A DNA stretch of 64,000 nt from Jilunia laotingensis (lineage in GTDB: Bacteria; Bacteroidota; Bacteroidia; Bacteroidales; Bacteroidaceae). Where the stretch lies: contig NZ_JACRTF010000001.1 of NCBI RefSeq assembly GCF_014385165.1, positions 4,278,001 to 4,342,000 on the forward strand, given 5' to 3'. Below are positions 16,962-26,518 of the stretch, piece after piece (position 1 is the stretch's first letter; each line of letters opens with the position of its first letter). The notes beneath the pieces were generated by a model, which ran no database searches, was not told the DNA's origin, and saw nothing but the letters and a program-made list of their open reading frames with translations. A program made the translations under genes and the position numbers.

Positions 16962-17966
16962 ATGAAACAGATACTATATAAGCTCTTCGAACACCAGTAT
17001 CTCGCCTGCGACGAAGCCCGTACCATCCTGCAAAACATTGCGCAAGGCAAATATAACGATTCGCAAGTAGCCTCGCTGATTACCGTTTTTCTGATGCGGA
17101 ATATTTCGGTGGAAGAACTTTGCGGTTTCCGGGATGCTTTGCTTGAAATGTGCATTCCCGTCGATTTGAATGAATTTTCCCCTATCGACATCGTTGGTAC
17201 GGGAGGAGATGGAAAAAACACTTTCAACATATCGACAGCCGCATGTTTTGTCGTGGCAGGTGCAGGCTTCCCGGTCGTTAAACACGGCAACTACGGGGCA
17301 ACTTCCGTCAGTGGTGCCAGCAACGTAATGGAGCAGCATGGCGTACACTTCACCAGCGACACAGACCAATTACACCGTTCTCTGGAAAAGTGCAACATCG
17401 CCTATTTACATGCCCCGTTATTCAATCCGGCTCTGAAAGCGGTCGCCCCCATACGGCGTGCGTTAGCCGTACGAACCTTTTTCAATATGTTAGGGCCTTT
17501 GGTCAACCCGGCTCTTCCACGCTACCAATTATTGGGCGTTTACAATCTGCCGTTACTCCGGCTCTACACCTATACTTATCAGGCTAGCGACACGCCATTT
17601 GCAGTCGTTCACAGCCTAGACGGGTATGACGAAATCTCTCTAACCGATGATTTCAAAGTAGCCACCTCGGGGAATGAGAAAATATACAGCCCGGAAAGCT
17701 TAGGATTCGCCCGGAACAGAGAAGAAGAGTTAGACGGTGGAGCTACCCCCGAAGAGGCTGCAAAAATATTCGGCCATGTCATGGCAAACCAAGCAACCGA
17801 TGCACAGAAAAATGTCGTTATCGTGAATGCGGCCTTTGCCATTCAGGTGATACACCCGGAAAAATCCATTGAGGAATGTATAGCCATCGCCCGCGAATCA
17901 TTGGAAAGCGGTAAAGCACAGACCACTTTCAGAAAATTTATAGAATTAAATAAGGTAAACCGATGA
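16962..17966 (+). CDS. trpD: Anthranilate phosphoribosyltransferase
   Basis: This 334-residue enzyme transfers the phosphoribosyl group of PRPP to anthranilate. The PRPP/anthranilate site is seen in DIVGTGGDGKNTFNISTAA, VVKHGNYGATSVSGASNVMEQHG and PIRRALAVRTFFNMLGPLVNPA. Length is normal. Its TGA stop overlaps the trpC ATG (ATGA), so translation is probably coupled. Confidence 0.96.
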   Translation: MKQILYKLFEHQYLACDEARTILQNIAQGKYNDSQVASLITVFLMRNISVEELCGFRDALLEMCIPVDLNEFSPIDIVGTGGDGKNTFNISTAACFVVAGAGFPVVKHGNYGATSVSGASNVMEQHGVHFTSDTDQLHRSLEKCNIAYLHAPLFNPALKAVAPIRRALAVRTFFNMLGPLVNPALPRYQLLGVYNLPLLRLYTYTYQASDTPFAVVHSLDGYDEISLTDDFKVATSGNEKIYSPESLGFARNREEELDGGATPEEAAKIFGHVMANQATDAQKNVVIVNAAFAIQVIHPEKSIEECIAIARESLESGKAQTTFRKFIELNKVNR

Positions 17967-18748
17967 AAGATATCTTATCCGAAATCATCACCAATAAACG
18001 ATTGGAAATAGAACGGCAGAAACAAGCCGTCTCCCTCCGGCAATTGCAGGAAAGCATTCTGCACGCCCTCCCTGCACGCTCCATGCGACAGGCAGTAGCC
18101 TCTTCCCCCACGGGCATTATAGCCGAATTCAAAAGACGTTCTCCCTCCAAAGGATGGATAAAAGAAAATGCGATGCCGGAAGAGATTGTCCCATCCTACC
18201 AAGCAGCCGGTGCATCTGCCCTATCCATACTTACCGACGAGAAATATTTCGGAGGTACGCTGCGCGACATTCGTACGGTACGAACCTCCGTGGATACTCC
18301 GATTCTGAGGAAAGATTTCATCCTTGATGAGTACCAGCTTTACCAAGCCCGCATCGTAGGAGCAGATGCGGTGTTGCTCATCGCGGCAGCACTTGAAAGG
18401 GAAGTATGCCTTTCCCTCACCGAGAAAGCGCATGAACTAGGACTGGAAGTCCTGCTTGAGATCCACCGTGAGGAAGAACTATCCTATATGAACGAGCATG
18501 TCGATATGATAGGTATCAACAATCGCAATCTGGGAAGTTTCCATACGGAAGTTTCGAACTCATTCCGATTGGCAGAGAAATTACCCAAAGACAAACTTTG
18601 GATATCCGAGAGCGGTATCTCCGACCCGGAAACGGTAAACCGACTCCGAGCAGCCGGTTTCAGGGGATTCCTCATCGGAGAAACCTTCATGCGGGCGGAA
18701 CACCCGGGCGAAATGCTGAAAGATTTTATAAACAGAATACACAAATGA
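17963..18748 (+). CDS. trpC: Indole-3-glycerol phosphate synthase
   Basis: A 261-residue TIM-barrel enzyme that closes the indole ring from CdRP. Hallmarks are IAEFKRRSPSKGWI (catalytic Glu and Lys), ALSILTDEKYFGGT, PILRKDFILDEYQ, GADAVLLIAAAL, LEVLLEIHREEEL, IGINNRNL and the C-terminal WISESGISDPE. It is a single-function protein, not fused to TrpF. The gap to trpF (80 bases) holds a copy of a dispersed inverted repeat. Confidence 0.96.
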   Translation: MKDILSEIITNKRLEIERQKQAVSLRQLQESILHALPARSMRQAVASSPTGIIAEFKRRSPSKGWIKENAMPEEIVPSYQAAGASALSILTDEKYFGGTLRDIRTVRTSVDTPILRKDFILDEYQLYQARIVGADAVLLIAAALEREVCLSLTEKAHELGLEVLLEIHREEELSYMNEHVDMIGINNRNLGSFHTEVSNSFRLAEKLPKDKLWISESGISDPETVNRLRAAGFRGFLIGETFMRAEHPGEMLKDFINRIHK

Positions 18749-18758
18749 CAATCTTTTG

Positions 18759-18814
18759 AGAGCCTGTTTAAATTTATCCCCAGCTTTCTTTCGAGGAAAA
18801 TTCAAACCGACTCT
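18759..18814 (+). repeat. Inverted repeat between trpC and trpF
   Basis: The left arm (AGCCTGTTTAAATTTATCCC within 18759-18780) and right arm (GAGGAAAATTCAAACCGACT within 18793-18814) are imperfect complements and related to the repeat at 16214-16280. Confidence 0.65.
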
Positions 18815-18828
18815 AAATCTTATAAAAT

Positions 18829-19461
18829 ATGATAAACAATAAATTAATTAAGGTGTGTGGCATGAAAGACGGACAGAACATTCATGAAACCGAACTTTTG
18901 GGCGTTGACATGATCGGTCTTATCTTTTACCCGGAATCGCCCCGGTATGTCCGTAAAAAGCCGGATTATCTGCCGAAACATGCTTTGCGAGTAGGTGTCT
19001 TTGTCAATGAGGACATAGAGAAAGTGAAAAAGTCAGCCGTCCGCTTCAAGCTGGATTTCATCCAGCTACACGGCAGTGAATCGCCCGAATATTGCCACTC
19101 CCTCCGGTCTGAAGGTCTGCAAGTCATTAAAGCGTTTTCCATCGCAAAAACAAGAGACCTGTTAAAGACGCATTTGTATGAGACATCGTGCCGCTATTTC
19201 CTGTTCGACACCCCCTGTACGCAATATGGCGGTTCCGGTAACACATTCGATTGGAACATCTTACACATATACAATGGCAAGACTCCTTTCCTGCTCAGTG
19301 GGGGGATCACTCCATTCAGTGCCCAGAGACTACAGGAATTTCACCATCCGCGTTTGGCTGGCTATGATTTGAACAGCCGTTTTGAACTCGAACCCGGAAT
19401 GAAAAACATAGAACAGTTGCAGATGTTTATCAATGATCTTCATAAAAAACAAACGATATGA
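18829..19461 (+). CDS. trpF: Phosphoribosylanthranilate isomerase
   Basis: This 210-residue TIM-barrel enzyme isomerises phosphoribosylanthranilate to CdRP. KVCGMKDGQNI holds the catalytic Cys. GLIFYPESPRYV, VGVFVN, DFIQLHGSES, YFLFDTP (general acid Asp), GGSGNTFDW and LLSGGITP follow in family order. The near-terminal DLNSRFE replaces the more usual DVNSGVE. Its last codons overlap the trpA start by four bases (ATGA arrangement). Confidence 0.95.
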   Translation: MINNKLIKVCGMKDGQNIHETELLGVDMIGLIFYPESPRYVRKKPDYLPKHALRVGVFVNEDIEKVKKSAVRFKLDFIQLHGSESPEYCHSLRSEGLQVIKAFSIAKTRDLLKTHLYETSCRYFLFDTPCTQYGGSGNTFDWNILHIYNGKTPFLLSGGITPFSAQRLQEFHHPRLAGYDLNSRFELEPGMKNIEQLQMFINDLHKKQTI

Positions 19462-20228
19462 ATCGGATTAACCAACTTTTCAAAAGCAGCAAGAAAGACT
19501 TGCTTTCCATCTATTTCTGTGCCGGTACTCCCGTTTTGGAGAATACCGTTTCCGTGATACGCAGCCTTGAACGGAACGGCGTAAATATGGTCGAGATCGG
19601 CATTCCTTTCAGCGACCCCATGGCGGATGGAGCCGTCATACAGAACGCAGCGACACAAGCACTTCGCAACGGAATGTCACTCAAACTCCTTTTTGAGCAA
19701 CTCCGCGATGTCCGGCAGGAAATAAATATCCCCTTGATACTCATGGGGTATCTCAACCCGATCATGCAATTCGGATTTGAAACATTCTGTAAGCAATGCA
19801 TGGAATGTGGTATTGACGGAGTAATTATTCCCGACCTCCCCTTCCGCGACTATCAGGCACATTACCGTCCCATTGCCGAACGTTTCGACATCAAAGTTAT
19901 CATGCTGATCACTCCTGAGACCAGCGAAGAACGTATCCGCGAGATCGATGCAAACACGGACAGCTTTATTTATATGGTTTCTTCGGCAGCGACCACGGGT
20001 GCCCAACAAGATTTCGATGTGCAGAAACGTGCCTATTTCCAAAAAGTAAATGAGATGCAATTACGGAACCCATGCATGATCGGTTTCGGCATTTCAAACA
20101 AACAGACTTTCCAATCCGCCTGTGAAAATGCCCGGGGAGGGATTATCGGCAGCCGTTTTGTTTCACTTCTGGACGAAGAAAAAGATCCGGAAAAGGCGAT
20201 CCTCCGCTTGCTGGACGCTATCAACTGA
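19458..20228 (+). CDS. trpA: Tryptophan synthase alpha chain
   Basis: A 256-residue TIM barrel that splits indole-3-glycerol phosphate into indole and glyceraldehyde-3-phosphate. VEIGIPFSDPMADGAVIQNA carries the catalytic Glu and Asp. LILMGYLNPIMQFG, GVIIPDLPF, FIYMVSSAATTGA and GFGISNKQTF are the remaining loops. It is the last gene of the trp operon and works in complex with TrpB, encoded first. No classical terminator follows within the 100-base gap, only the inverted repeat at 20236-20305. Confidence 0.95.
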   Translation: MNRINQLFKSSKKDLLSIYFCAGTPVLENTVSVIRSLERNGVNMVEIGIPFSDPMADGAVIQNAATQALRNGMSLKLLFEQLRDVRQEINIPLILMGYLNPIMQFGFETFCKQCMECGIDGVIIPDLPFRDYQAHYRPIAERFDIKVIMLITPETSEERIREIDANTDSFIYMVSSAATTGAQQDFDVQKRAYFQKVNEMQLRNPCMIGFGISNKQTFQSACENARGGIIGSRFVSLLDEEKDPEKAILRLLDAIN

Positions 20229-20235
20229 CTTCCGG

Positions 20236-20305
20236 TTACGAATTACAAATTATCAGGGCTTGTCCATCCATCAAAAATTCGTATTATGTAATTTGTAATT
20301 CGTAA
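20236..20305. repeat. 17-base perfect inverted repeat after trpA
   Basis: TTACGAATTACAAATTA (20236-20252) and TAATTTGTAATTCGTAA (20289-20305) are perfect complements with a 36-base loop. The right arm contains the TTTG that serves as the -33 box of the asparaginase promoter. Confidence 0.8.
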
Positions 20306-20323
20306 TTATAATGCGTATCTTTG
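20292..20323 (+). promoter_or_regulatory. Promoter of the asparaginase gene
   Basis: TTTG at 20292-20295, a 20-base spacer and TATCTTTG at 20316-20323 match the Bacteroidetes consensus. The start codon is 29 bases downstream. Confidence 0.8.
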
Positions 20324-20351
20324 TCGCGAAATTAACAAAAAATCCACAGAT

Positions 20352-21398
20352 ATGTTAGCCAATTGCCCATCAGTGCTGTTAATATACACCGGTGGAACTA
20401 TCGGAATGATAGAAAACCCGGAAACAGGTGCCTTAGAAAATTTTGACTTTGACCACCTGTTGAAACACGTCCCCGAACTCAAACGTTTCAATTACCGGAT
20501 CTCCTCCTATCAGTTCGCTCCGCCTCTCGATTCGTCCGATATGGAACCACTTTATTGGGCAAAACTGGTAGAAATCATCTATCATAATTATGACAACTTC
20601 GATGGCTTTGTCATCTTGCATGGAACCGACACGATGGCTTATACTGCTTCGGCTTTGAGCTTCATGCTCGAGAATCTAAGCAAACCCGTCATCCTGACCG
20701 GTTCCCAGCTCCCCATCGGAACCCTACGCACTGACGGAAAAGAAAACCTGATCACCGCCATCGAAATTGCTGCGGCCAAGAACCCGGACGGCACACCTAT
20801 TGTCCCCGAAGTCTGCATCTTCTTTGAAAATCATCTGATGCGAGGCAACCGCACCACCAAAATCAATGCAGAGAACTTCAATGCTTTCCGTTCGTTCAAC
20901 TATCCTCCCTTGGCGAGCGTAGGAATACATATCAAATACGAACTGAATTTAATCCATAAGCCCGACCCGGCAAAGGCTTTGAAACCCCATTACTTATTCG
21001 ATACCAATGTCGTCATACTGACCCTCTTCCCCGGCATTCAGGAGAGCATCGTAAACTCCCTGTTGCATGTAGAAGGTCTGAAAGCCGTGGTATTAAAAAC
21101 ATTCGGTTCGGGAAATGCCCCTCAGAAACCTTGGTTTATCAGGCAATTGAAAGAGGCCACCGAACGGGGCATCATCATTGTCAACATCACTCAATGTTCA
21201 TCCGGTGCAGTGGAGATGGAGCGTTATGAAACCGGCATTCACTTATTAGAAGCAGGCGTGATCAGTGGTTACGACAGTACTCCGGAATGTGCATTGACCA
21301 AACTGATGTTCCTGTTAGGACATGGCTTGAGCAATGAGGAAATCAGACGCAAAATGAATTCCTGCCTGGTGGGGGAAATCACAAAGTCAGTCGATTGA
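20352..21398 (+). CDS. ansA: Type I (cytoplasmic) L-asparaginase
   Basis: A 348-residue enzyme without signal peptide that hydrolyses asparagine to aspartate and ammonia. The two catalytic threonine loops are clear: LLIYTGGTIGMIE at residues 10-20 and FVILHGTDTMAYTASALSF near 90. LTGSQLPIGTLRTDG and GNAPQKPWFIRQL also fit the AnsA branch. It has its own promoter, so it is independent of the trp operon. Confidence 0.93.
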   Translation: MLANCPSVLLIYTGGTIGMIENPETGALENFDFDHLLKHVPELKRFNYRISSYQFAPPLDSSDMEPLYWAKLVEIIYHNYDNFDGFVILHGTDTMAYTASALSFMLENLSKPVILTGSQLPIGTLRTDGKENLITAIEIAAAKNPDGTPIVPEVCIFFENHLMRGNRTTKINAENFNAFRSFNYPPLASVGIHIKYELNLIHKPDPAKALKPHYLFDTNVVILTLFPGIQESIVNSLLHVEGLKAVVLKTFGSGNAPQKPWFIRQLKEATERGIIIVNITQCSSGAVEMERYETGIHLLEAGVISGYDSTPECALTKLMFLLGHGLSNEEIRRKMNSCLVGEITKSVD

Positions 21399-21497
21399 TA
21401 TTTAATTCACTATATTTTTCATTCCTAGTAAATAGAGGGAAACATTAGCTTGAAAATATTTTTCATAGTCAGCGGTTATTTTATTATAAATAACAAC

Positions 21498-21505
21498 TAT
21501 ATTTG
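21498..21505 (+). promoter_or_regulatory. -7 element of the LruC lipoprotein gene
   Basis: TATATTTG fits TAnnTTTG 63 bases before the start codon; no clear -33 box. Confidence 0.5.
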
Positions 21506-21568
21506 CGCTATAAAATAAACTTGTCTTCCAGACAGTAGAATTTAACAAAACAAACAAATTGCAGTATC

Positions 21569-23836
21569 ATGAAACTAAAATCCAGTCGGTTACTAGCCGT
21601 TTCACTCTGTGTCGGCGTAGCTATTTTAAGTAGTTGTGTCGATAACGAAAAAAATCTTTTCGATGCAGAACAAACGAAAGAGCTTTATCAGAATGCTTTT
21701 CCAGTAAAAGACATCGATCCTGACATGGATTGGAAAACTACCCGTAATGCACAGGTATCCATAGGGGTAAATGAAGATTGGGGAACGGATTACAAAATTC
21801 AGATATTCGATGCAAATCCGCTAAACAAATCCGGTCACGCAAAACTGCTTGCTGAAGGTTCTGCCAATCAGGAGACAAGATTTGAAACTACTTTAGACTG
21901 CCCGATGGCATTAAATAGCGTGTATGTACTACGCACAGACACCCAGAACCGCCATCTTTTGAAATATGTATCCATTGATAACAATCGGATTGAAGCTACT
22001 TTCGGCATACAATCCGCAGTCGCAAAAGCAAGTCCCGCTTCTGCGAACGGCATAGAAACTTATACACCTGAGAAATCAGAATCAGAAGTCATCGCACTGG
22101 CAGTGAATGCTCCTGAATTAACATCAAGCACTGTAATCAAAGCCGGTGAGATTTTTAAAATCCGGAAAGGAGAAACTTTCAATCATAGAATATATACGGA
22201 CGGAATTTGGAGCGGGGCTAAAGCAACCGTTATCATTGAAGGGACATGGAACCCGCAAGAAAACCTGCAACAGATAGAAACCGGCATCGACGTTTACGTC
22301 ACAAGTAGCGGAAAGATCATCGTTCCGAAAGATAAAGAGTTGAGACCAAACGGCAGAAGTCGCCTGATTGTCTTTGCAGGCGGGATCATTGAAGGCGAGG
22401 ATAACAGTAAAATTTATTTTCCTACCGCTTCCAACGGTGAATACAACTATAATGCCGGAACAATAGAAGTAGACGAGATACATACGGATGGTTCAAACGG
22501 TGTATTTTATAACTGCGGAACGATGAAAATGAACAAGCTGAATTTCCAGAATATCGGAGCGCGCTTTATCAATCAAGGCAAACTTGAAATAGAAAAGACA
22601 TCGGAACATGTTACGATAGAAAACGGATGTTACCTGAAAGTGGAAGCATTCAACGGGCATCTGAAATTAGGAATTTCCTGTGCGGCACTCATTGAAGAGT
22701 ATAATCCTGAAAAACATTGGGGAAGAACCCTGACTATGGGAAAAAGCTCAATGCTTACGATCACCGGTAACACAGAACTATCCGGTGCAACGTTCACGGG
22801 ACCTTCTGATGCATACAGCCTGATAAAGATAGAAGAAATCGAGTCCTTGGAAAGTTTCAAAAGTTCCGGTAATATCTATTACGAAATCAAAGAAATCGAT
22901 GAGAACATCAGTACAGAATCATGGATGAGTCCTTTCTTTGACGCCCTAAAGAATTCAGAAGGAGTAATTGCCAAATATGGCGAATCTCCCCTGATCATTC
23001 CCGCAGGCGAGTGTACAGGCGAAGGCAATACCCCGAACACGGGCGGTGAAGATATTGAAACCAAGCCGATAAGCTATACCTATGCTTTTGAAGACAATTA
23101 TCCTTTGGCGGGAGATTACGACTTCAATGATATCGTCATGAACGTATCTACCGAATATGACAGAGAAGAAAGTACAAATAAAATAAGAAAGATACGGTAT
23201 AACATCACTCTGAACGCTGTTGGAGCCAGCAAGAAACTGGGAGCCGGACTACGATTGGCGGGCATCAGCAAAAATGCTGTCGAGCATGTCACATTCAGTG
23301 GGCACACTGCCATGCGTGAAACATTGGTGAATTCCATGTTCGATAATAATAACACGGAAAACGCAGGTAGTGAAATCGTTATCCCCCTGTTCGGTGATGC
23401 CCATCAGGTATATGGCTATGGCAATGACCGAAAGATGCTCAACACCGGGCAGAACAAAACCAATGAACTGTATACATTGGAAGTGATCATCACCCTTACT
23501 GACAAAAATCAAACAGAGCCGTTAATCACCAAAGACAATCTTGATTTTTTCATTGCCTATACTTTAGGCAATCAAAACAAGAGAACCGAAATCCACTTAT
23601 ACGAATTCAGGGATTACGGTGCGACAGCGAACGGAGACATCCATCAGCAAAATTTGGATGTTGCCGGACAATTCACATGGGCTATCAGCGTACCCGACTT
23701 TAAATATCCCATCGAAGGAATCAAGATAACCGAAGCTTATCCCCTATTTGAAAAATGGGCCCAAAATCATACCGACAACCTTGAATGGTATGAATATCCC
23801 ACGGATAAAACGGATAAGAAATACATCTACGAATAA
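21569..23836 (+). CDS. LruC/DUF4842 domain lipoprotein
   Basis: The protein has 755 residues. AILSSC places the lipidation Cys at residue 23, followed by VDNEKN. The acidic residues after Cys suggest possible surface export in Bacteroidetes. The middle (about 160-450) is a beta-rich region with solenoid-like repeats (FYNCGTMKMNKLNFQNIGARFINQGKLEI). The C-terminal 230 residues form the LruC/DUF4842 domain: YAFEDNYPLAGDYDFNDIVMNV is its acidic, probably calcium-binding signature, and FTWAISVPDFKYPIEG near the end is typical. The function of the family is unknown; it is common in Bacteroides surface proteins. Confidence 0.85.
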   Translation: MKLKSSRLLAVSLCVGVAILSSCVDNEKNLFDAEQTKELYQNAFPVKDIDPDMDWKTTRNAQVSIGVNEDWGTDYKIQIFDANPLNKSGHAKLLAEGSANQETRFETTLDCPMALNSVYVLRTDTQNRHLLKYVSIDNNRIEATFGIQSAVAKASPASANGIETYTPEKSESEVIALAVNAPELTSSTVIKAGEIFKIRKGETFNHRIYTDGIWSGAKATVIIEGTWNPQENLQQIETGIDVYVTSSGKIIVPKDKELRPNGRSRLIVFAGGIIEGEDNSKIYFPTASNGEYNYNAGTIEVDEIHTDGSNGVFYNCGTMKMNKLNFQNIGARFINQGKLEIEKTSEHVTIENGCYLKVEAFNGHLKLGISCAALIEEYNPEKHWGRTLTMGKSSMLTITGNTELSGATFTGPSDAYSLIKIEEIESLESFKSSGNIYYEIKEIDENISTESWMSPFFDALKNSEGVIAKYGESPLIIPAGECTGEGNTPNTGGEDIETKPISYTYAFEDNYPLAGDYDFNDIVMNVSTEYDREESTNKIRKIRYNITLNAVGASKKLGAGLRLAGISKNAVEHVTFSGHTAMRETLVNSMFDNNNTENAGSEIVIPLFGDAHQVYGYGNDRKMLNTGQNKTNELYTLEVIITLTDKNQTEPLITKDNLDFFIAYTLGNQNKRTEIHLYEFRDYGATANGDIHQQNLDVAGQFTWAISVPDFKYPIEGIKITEAYPLFEKWAQNHTDNLEWYEYPTDKTDKKYIYE

Positions 23837-23862
23837 TCGGATTTCCACTTAATGATATCTCT

Positions 23863-23900
23863 AAGAAGCCGGATTTTGCTAAAATCCGGCTTCTTTTTTG
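23863..23900 (+). terminator. Terminator of the LruC lipoprotein gene
   Basis: AAGAAGCCGGATTTT (23863-23877) and AAAATCCGGCTTCTT (23881-23895) are perfect complements with a 3-base gap, followed by a T run. Confidence 0.92.
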
Positions 23901-23973
23901 CATAAACAACCATCTTTACCGGAAAATAGATAAATAACTTCATCGTGAATAATATAAATAATAAAATATTCTT

Positions 23974-23981
23974 TATATTTG
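23974..23981 (+). promoter_or_regulatory. -7 element of the response regulator/polysaccharide operon
   Basis: TATATTTG fits TAnnTTTG about 73 bases before the first gene; no -33 box at the usual spacing. Confidence 0.5.
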
Positions 23982-24054
23982 CACAAGCTGAAGCAGCGAG
24001 TGTAATTACTAACAGGATTATAAGCAAAGCAAACAGAGTAAAATTTCGAATAGA

Positions 24055-24423
24055 ATGAATAGAAAAAAGATATTACTCATCGATGATAAAATAACAATTG
24101 GTAAAGTAGCAGCCATTTACCTGAGTAAAGATTATGACTTCGTTTACAAAGAAAATCCTATCCAAGCCATTGCGTGGCTATGTGAAGGTAACATACCCGA
24201 TCTTATCATTTCAGATATACGTATGCCGGAGATGAGGGGCGACGAGTTCCTGTTGTATATGAAGAGTAACGAGTTATTCAAATCTATCCCCATCGTAATG
24301 TTATCCAGTGAAGAAAGTACGACAGAAAGAATCAGATTATTGGAAGAAGGAGCTGAAGATTATATTTTAAAACCTTTCAATCCGCTTGAACTGAAAGTCC
24401 GTATCAAAAAAATCATCGGTTAA
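24055..24423 (+). CDS. Single-domain response regulator (CheY-like)
   Basis: The 122-residue protein is one receiver domain and nothing else. DD at 10-11, the phospho-acceptor Asp54 (LIISDIRMPEMRG), the Ser/Thr switch in VMLSSEE and the Lys in DYILKPFNPLELK are all present, so phosphorylation is expected. There is no output domain, so it should act by binding a partner. The most obvious candidate is the next gene, eight bases downstream, whose product begins with a receiver-like domain. No histidine kinase is encoded nearby. Confidence 0.92.
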   Translation: MNRKKILLIDDKITIGKVAAIYLSKDYDFVYKENPIQAIAWLCEGNIPDLIISDIRMPEMRGDEFLLYMKSNELFKSIPIVMLSSEESTTERIRLLEEGAEDYILKPFNPLELKVRIKKIIG

Positions 24424-24431
24424 CCATCTTT

Positions 24432-25586
24432 ATGTTACACCTTATATATATCGGAAGATATGAGAAAGCCATTGACCACCTGTCAAAGATGTGTAAAGAG
24501 GGTTTTTATTCAGTACCAACTTGTACGAAGGCTATAAAAATCATAGACAAGACACGGGAGAAATATGATATTATCCTGCTATACGAACAATCAAACCTTC
24601 AGAAAGACATTGTTGATATTCTATATTTGAAAAAGAAATATCCCGGAATATACATGGTTTTAGTCATGGATACCTTCAGTGAGGAAGAGAGACTTGAATA
24701 TCTGAAAGCCGGAATCAACAATACCTTACCATTCGAAGCATCTCAGGCATCCATTGACAATCTAATTAATTTCGTAAAAGCAAGAAAACAACAAAAGATC
24801 AATGATCTCCAAAAGAAAGGAGAAAACATCCAATCTTTCAAATTGCCTCTATGGAAAAGATGTTTCGACATTCTTTTCTCCGGATGTGCATTGATTTGCC
24901 TGTCACCAATCTTACTATTTACTGCCATAGCAATAAGGAGTGAAAGTAAAGGAACCATTATTTATAAATCAAAACGGGTAGGCAGCAACTATAAGATCTT
25001 CGATTTCCTGAAATTCCGTTCGATGTATACCGATGCAGACAAACATCTGAAAGATTTCGATAATCTGAATCAATACAAGATGGTTGATGATGACAGTGAG
25101 GACATCTGGGGGGAAGCATTGGGAATAGACGATGACGAGAGCCAAACCATCCTGATCTCCGATGATTTTGTCATATCGGAAGAAACCTATATCAATAAGA
25201 AATCCCAAGAAAAACAAAATGCATTCGTCAAACTGGAAAATGATCCGCGTATCACACACGTAGGACGGATCATACGTAAATATAGTATCGACGAATTGCC
25301 CCAACTCATAAACATCCTGAAAGGTGACATGTCGATAGTAGGCAACCGCCCGTTGCCACTTTACGAAGCCGAGCTGTTAACTAGTGATGAACACATCGAC
25401 CGTTTTATGGGACCGGCTGGATTAACAGGCCTTTGGCAAGTAGAAAAAAGAGGAGATTCGGGAAAAATGTCCGCGGAGGAAAGAAAGCAACTGGATATAA
25501 AGTATGCAAAAACATTTTCTTTCTGGCTCGATATGAAAATCATCCTGAAAACAGTTACTGCATTTATTCAAAAGGAGAATGTATAA
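24432..25586 (+). CDS. Pseudo-receiver domain fused to a polyprenyl-phosphate sugar transferase
   Basis: The 384-residue protein has two parts. Residues 1-118 look like a degenerate receiver: hydrophobic strands LHLIYIG, YDIILLYEQ and IYMVLVMD in the right order, but the phospho-acceptor Asp and the late Lys (here NNTLPFEA) are missing. A membrane hairpin (residues about 145-165) follows the PLWKRCFDILFSG entry typical of bacterial sugar transferases. The catalytic part has FLKFRSMYTDAD, IDELPQLINILKGDMSIVGNRPLP and GLTGLWQVEKRGD, the WbaP/PglC-like signature for placing a sugar phosphate on undecaprenyl phosphate. An acidic segment of about 45 residues interrupts the catalytic domain. It should start the assembly of a surface polysaccharide. 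Confidence 0.88.
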   Translation: MLHLIYIGRYEKAIDHLSKMCKEGFYSVPTCTKAIKIIDKTREKYDIILLYEQSNLQKDIVDILYLKKKYPGIYMVLVMDTFSEEERLEYLKAGINNTLPFEASQASIDNLINFVKARKQQKINDLQKKGENIQSFKLPLWKRCFDILFSGCALICLSPILLFTAIAIRSESKGTIIYKSKRVGSNYKIFDFLKFRSMYTDADKHLKDFDNLNQYKMVDDDSEDIWGEALGIDDDESQTILISDDFVISEETYINKKSQEKQNAFVKLENDPRITHVGRIIRKYSIDELPQLINILKGDMSIVGNRPLPLYEAELLTSDEHIDRFMGPAGLTGLWQVEKRGDSGKMSAEERKQLDIKYAKTFSFWLDMKIILKTVTAFIQKENV

Positions 25587-25600
25587 ACTGAACATTTCAA

Positions 25601-26518
25601 ATGATGATAGGTGATATTCTATATATAACAGATGATATTCTTTTTTTCTGCATGGCTTTATGTGGCATCTATCTTTTTATATTCGCTTTATCCGCACTAT
25701 TCAGACGATCGGATAAATACCAAAAGGCAGAGGAAGATCACCGTTTTGTCATATTCACTCCACCGGGGGCAGTGATCGATAATCAGGAATATCCTGAAAA
25801 TCTATACACTATAATCATTTACGAAGATCTGTTCCAGACCTTGAAACAGTTGCAGGAAGCACACTTTGATATTGCTGTTATTCTAGGAGAAACCACGCAC
25901 ATCTCCACTCATCTGTTACAGAACCTAAACAATGCCTATGATTCCGGTGTGATGGCTATGCAGTTGCATCATATTATCGCTCCCCGCCCTACCGGAAAAC
26001 TTCACCGGGCGGCTATCTATGAAGAAATAAGAAACAGCCTGTTCAGGCTTGGTCCTGCACAGGCAGGTCTGCCATCAATGTTCGATAAATATGATATTGC
26101 CGTTGACTTCCAATGGCTTAAGAGAAATATGAAAAGAGCCGAAAGCAATCTCGAAAGCATGCTTTTACGGCAATATATTTATATTGAATACTTGAATGAT
26201 TCCATCGTATATAGCAAAGCACCTCGTCAGCAGCCCCGACGTATGGCCCTAGGAAAAGTTTTTTCCAAGTTTCCTTCCACCTTATTGGCAGGCAATTGGG
26301 GATATGGTGCCAAACTTTTCAGACAAATTCTCCCTTCTTGGCAAACATTACTCGTGATAATCACCGTCTGGTGTTTATTCATCACCTGCTATGAATGGAG
26401 ATTCTGCCTAAAATGGTGGATTCTGCTATTTTGGTTGATAATTACCATATGCATGGCAATTCCCGACTATCTGGTTGAAAAGAATACAAGAAAATCCAAA
26501 CTCAGCAAATACCTATGA
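25601..26518 (+). CDS. Degenerate GT2-like membrane glycosyltransferase-related protein
   Basis: A 305-residue protein with one membrane span at the start (residues 12-34) and two near the end (about 245-290). The middle resembles a membrane GT2 enzyme: [32 protein letters not shown] (where an active enzyme would carry DxD), and [26 protein letters not shown] see no DxD and no QxxRW, so it is probably not a standard active transferase. The gene lies between a sugar transferase and an acetyltransferase and overlaps the latter by four bases, which supports a role in the same polysaccharide. Function unproven. Confidence 0.6.
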   Translation: MMIGDILYITDDILFFCMALCGIYLFIFALSALFRRSDKYQKAEEDHRFVIFTPPGAVIDNQEYPENLYTIIIYEDLFQTLKQLQEAHFDIAVILGETTHISTHLLQNLNNAYDSGVMAMQLHHIIAPRPTGKLHRAAIYEEIRNSLFRLGPAQAGLPSMFDKYDIAVDFQWLKRNMKRAESNLESMLLRQYIYIEYLNDSIVYSKAPRQQPRRMALGKVFSKFPSTLLAGNWGYGAKLFRQILPSWQTLLVIITVWCLFITCYEWRFCLKWWILLFWLIITICMAIPDYLVEKNTRKSKLSKYL

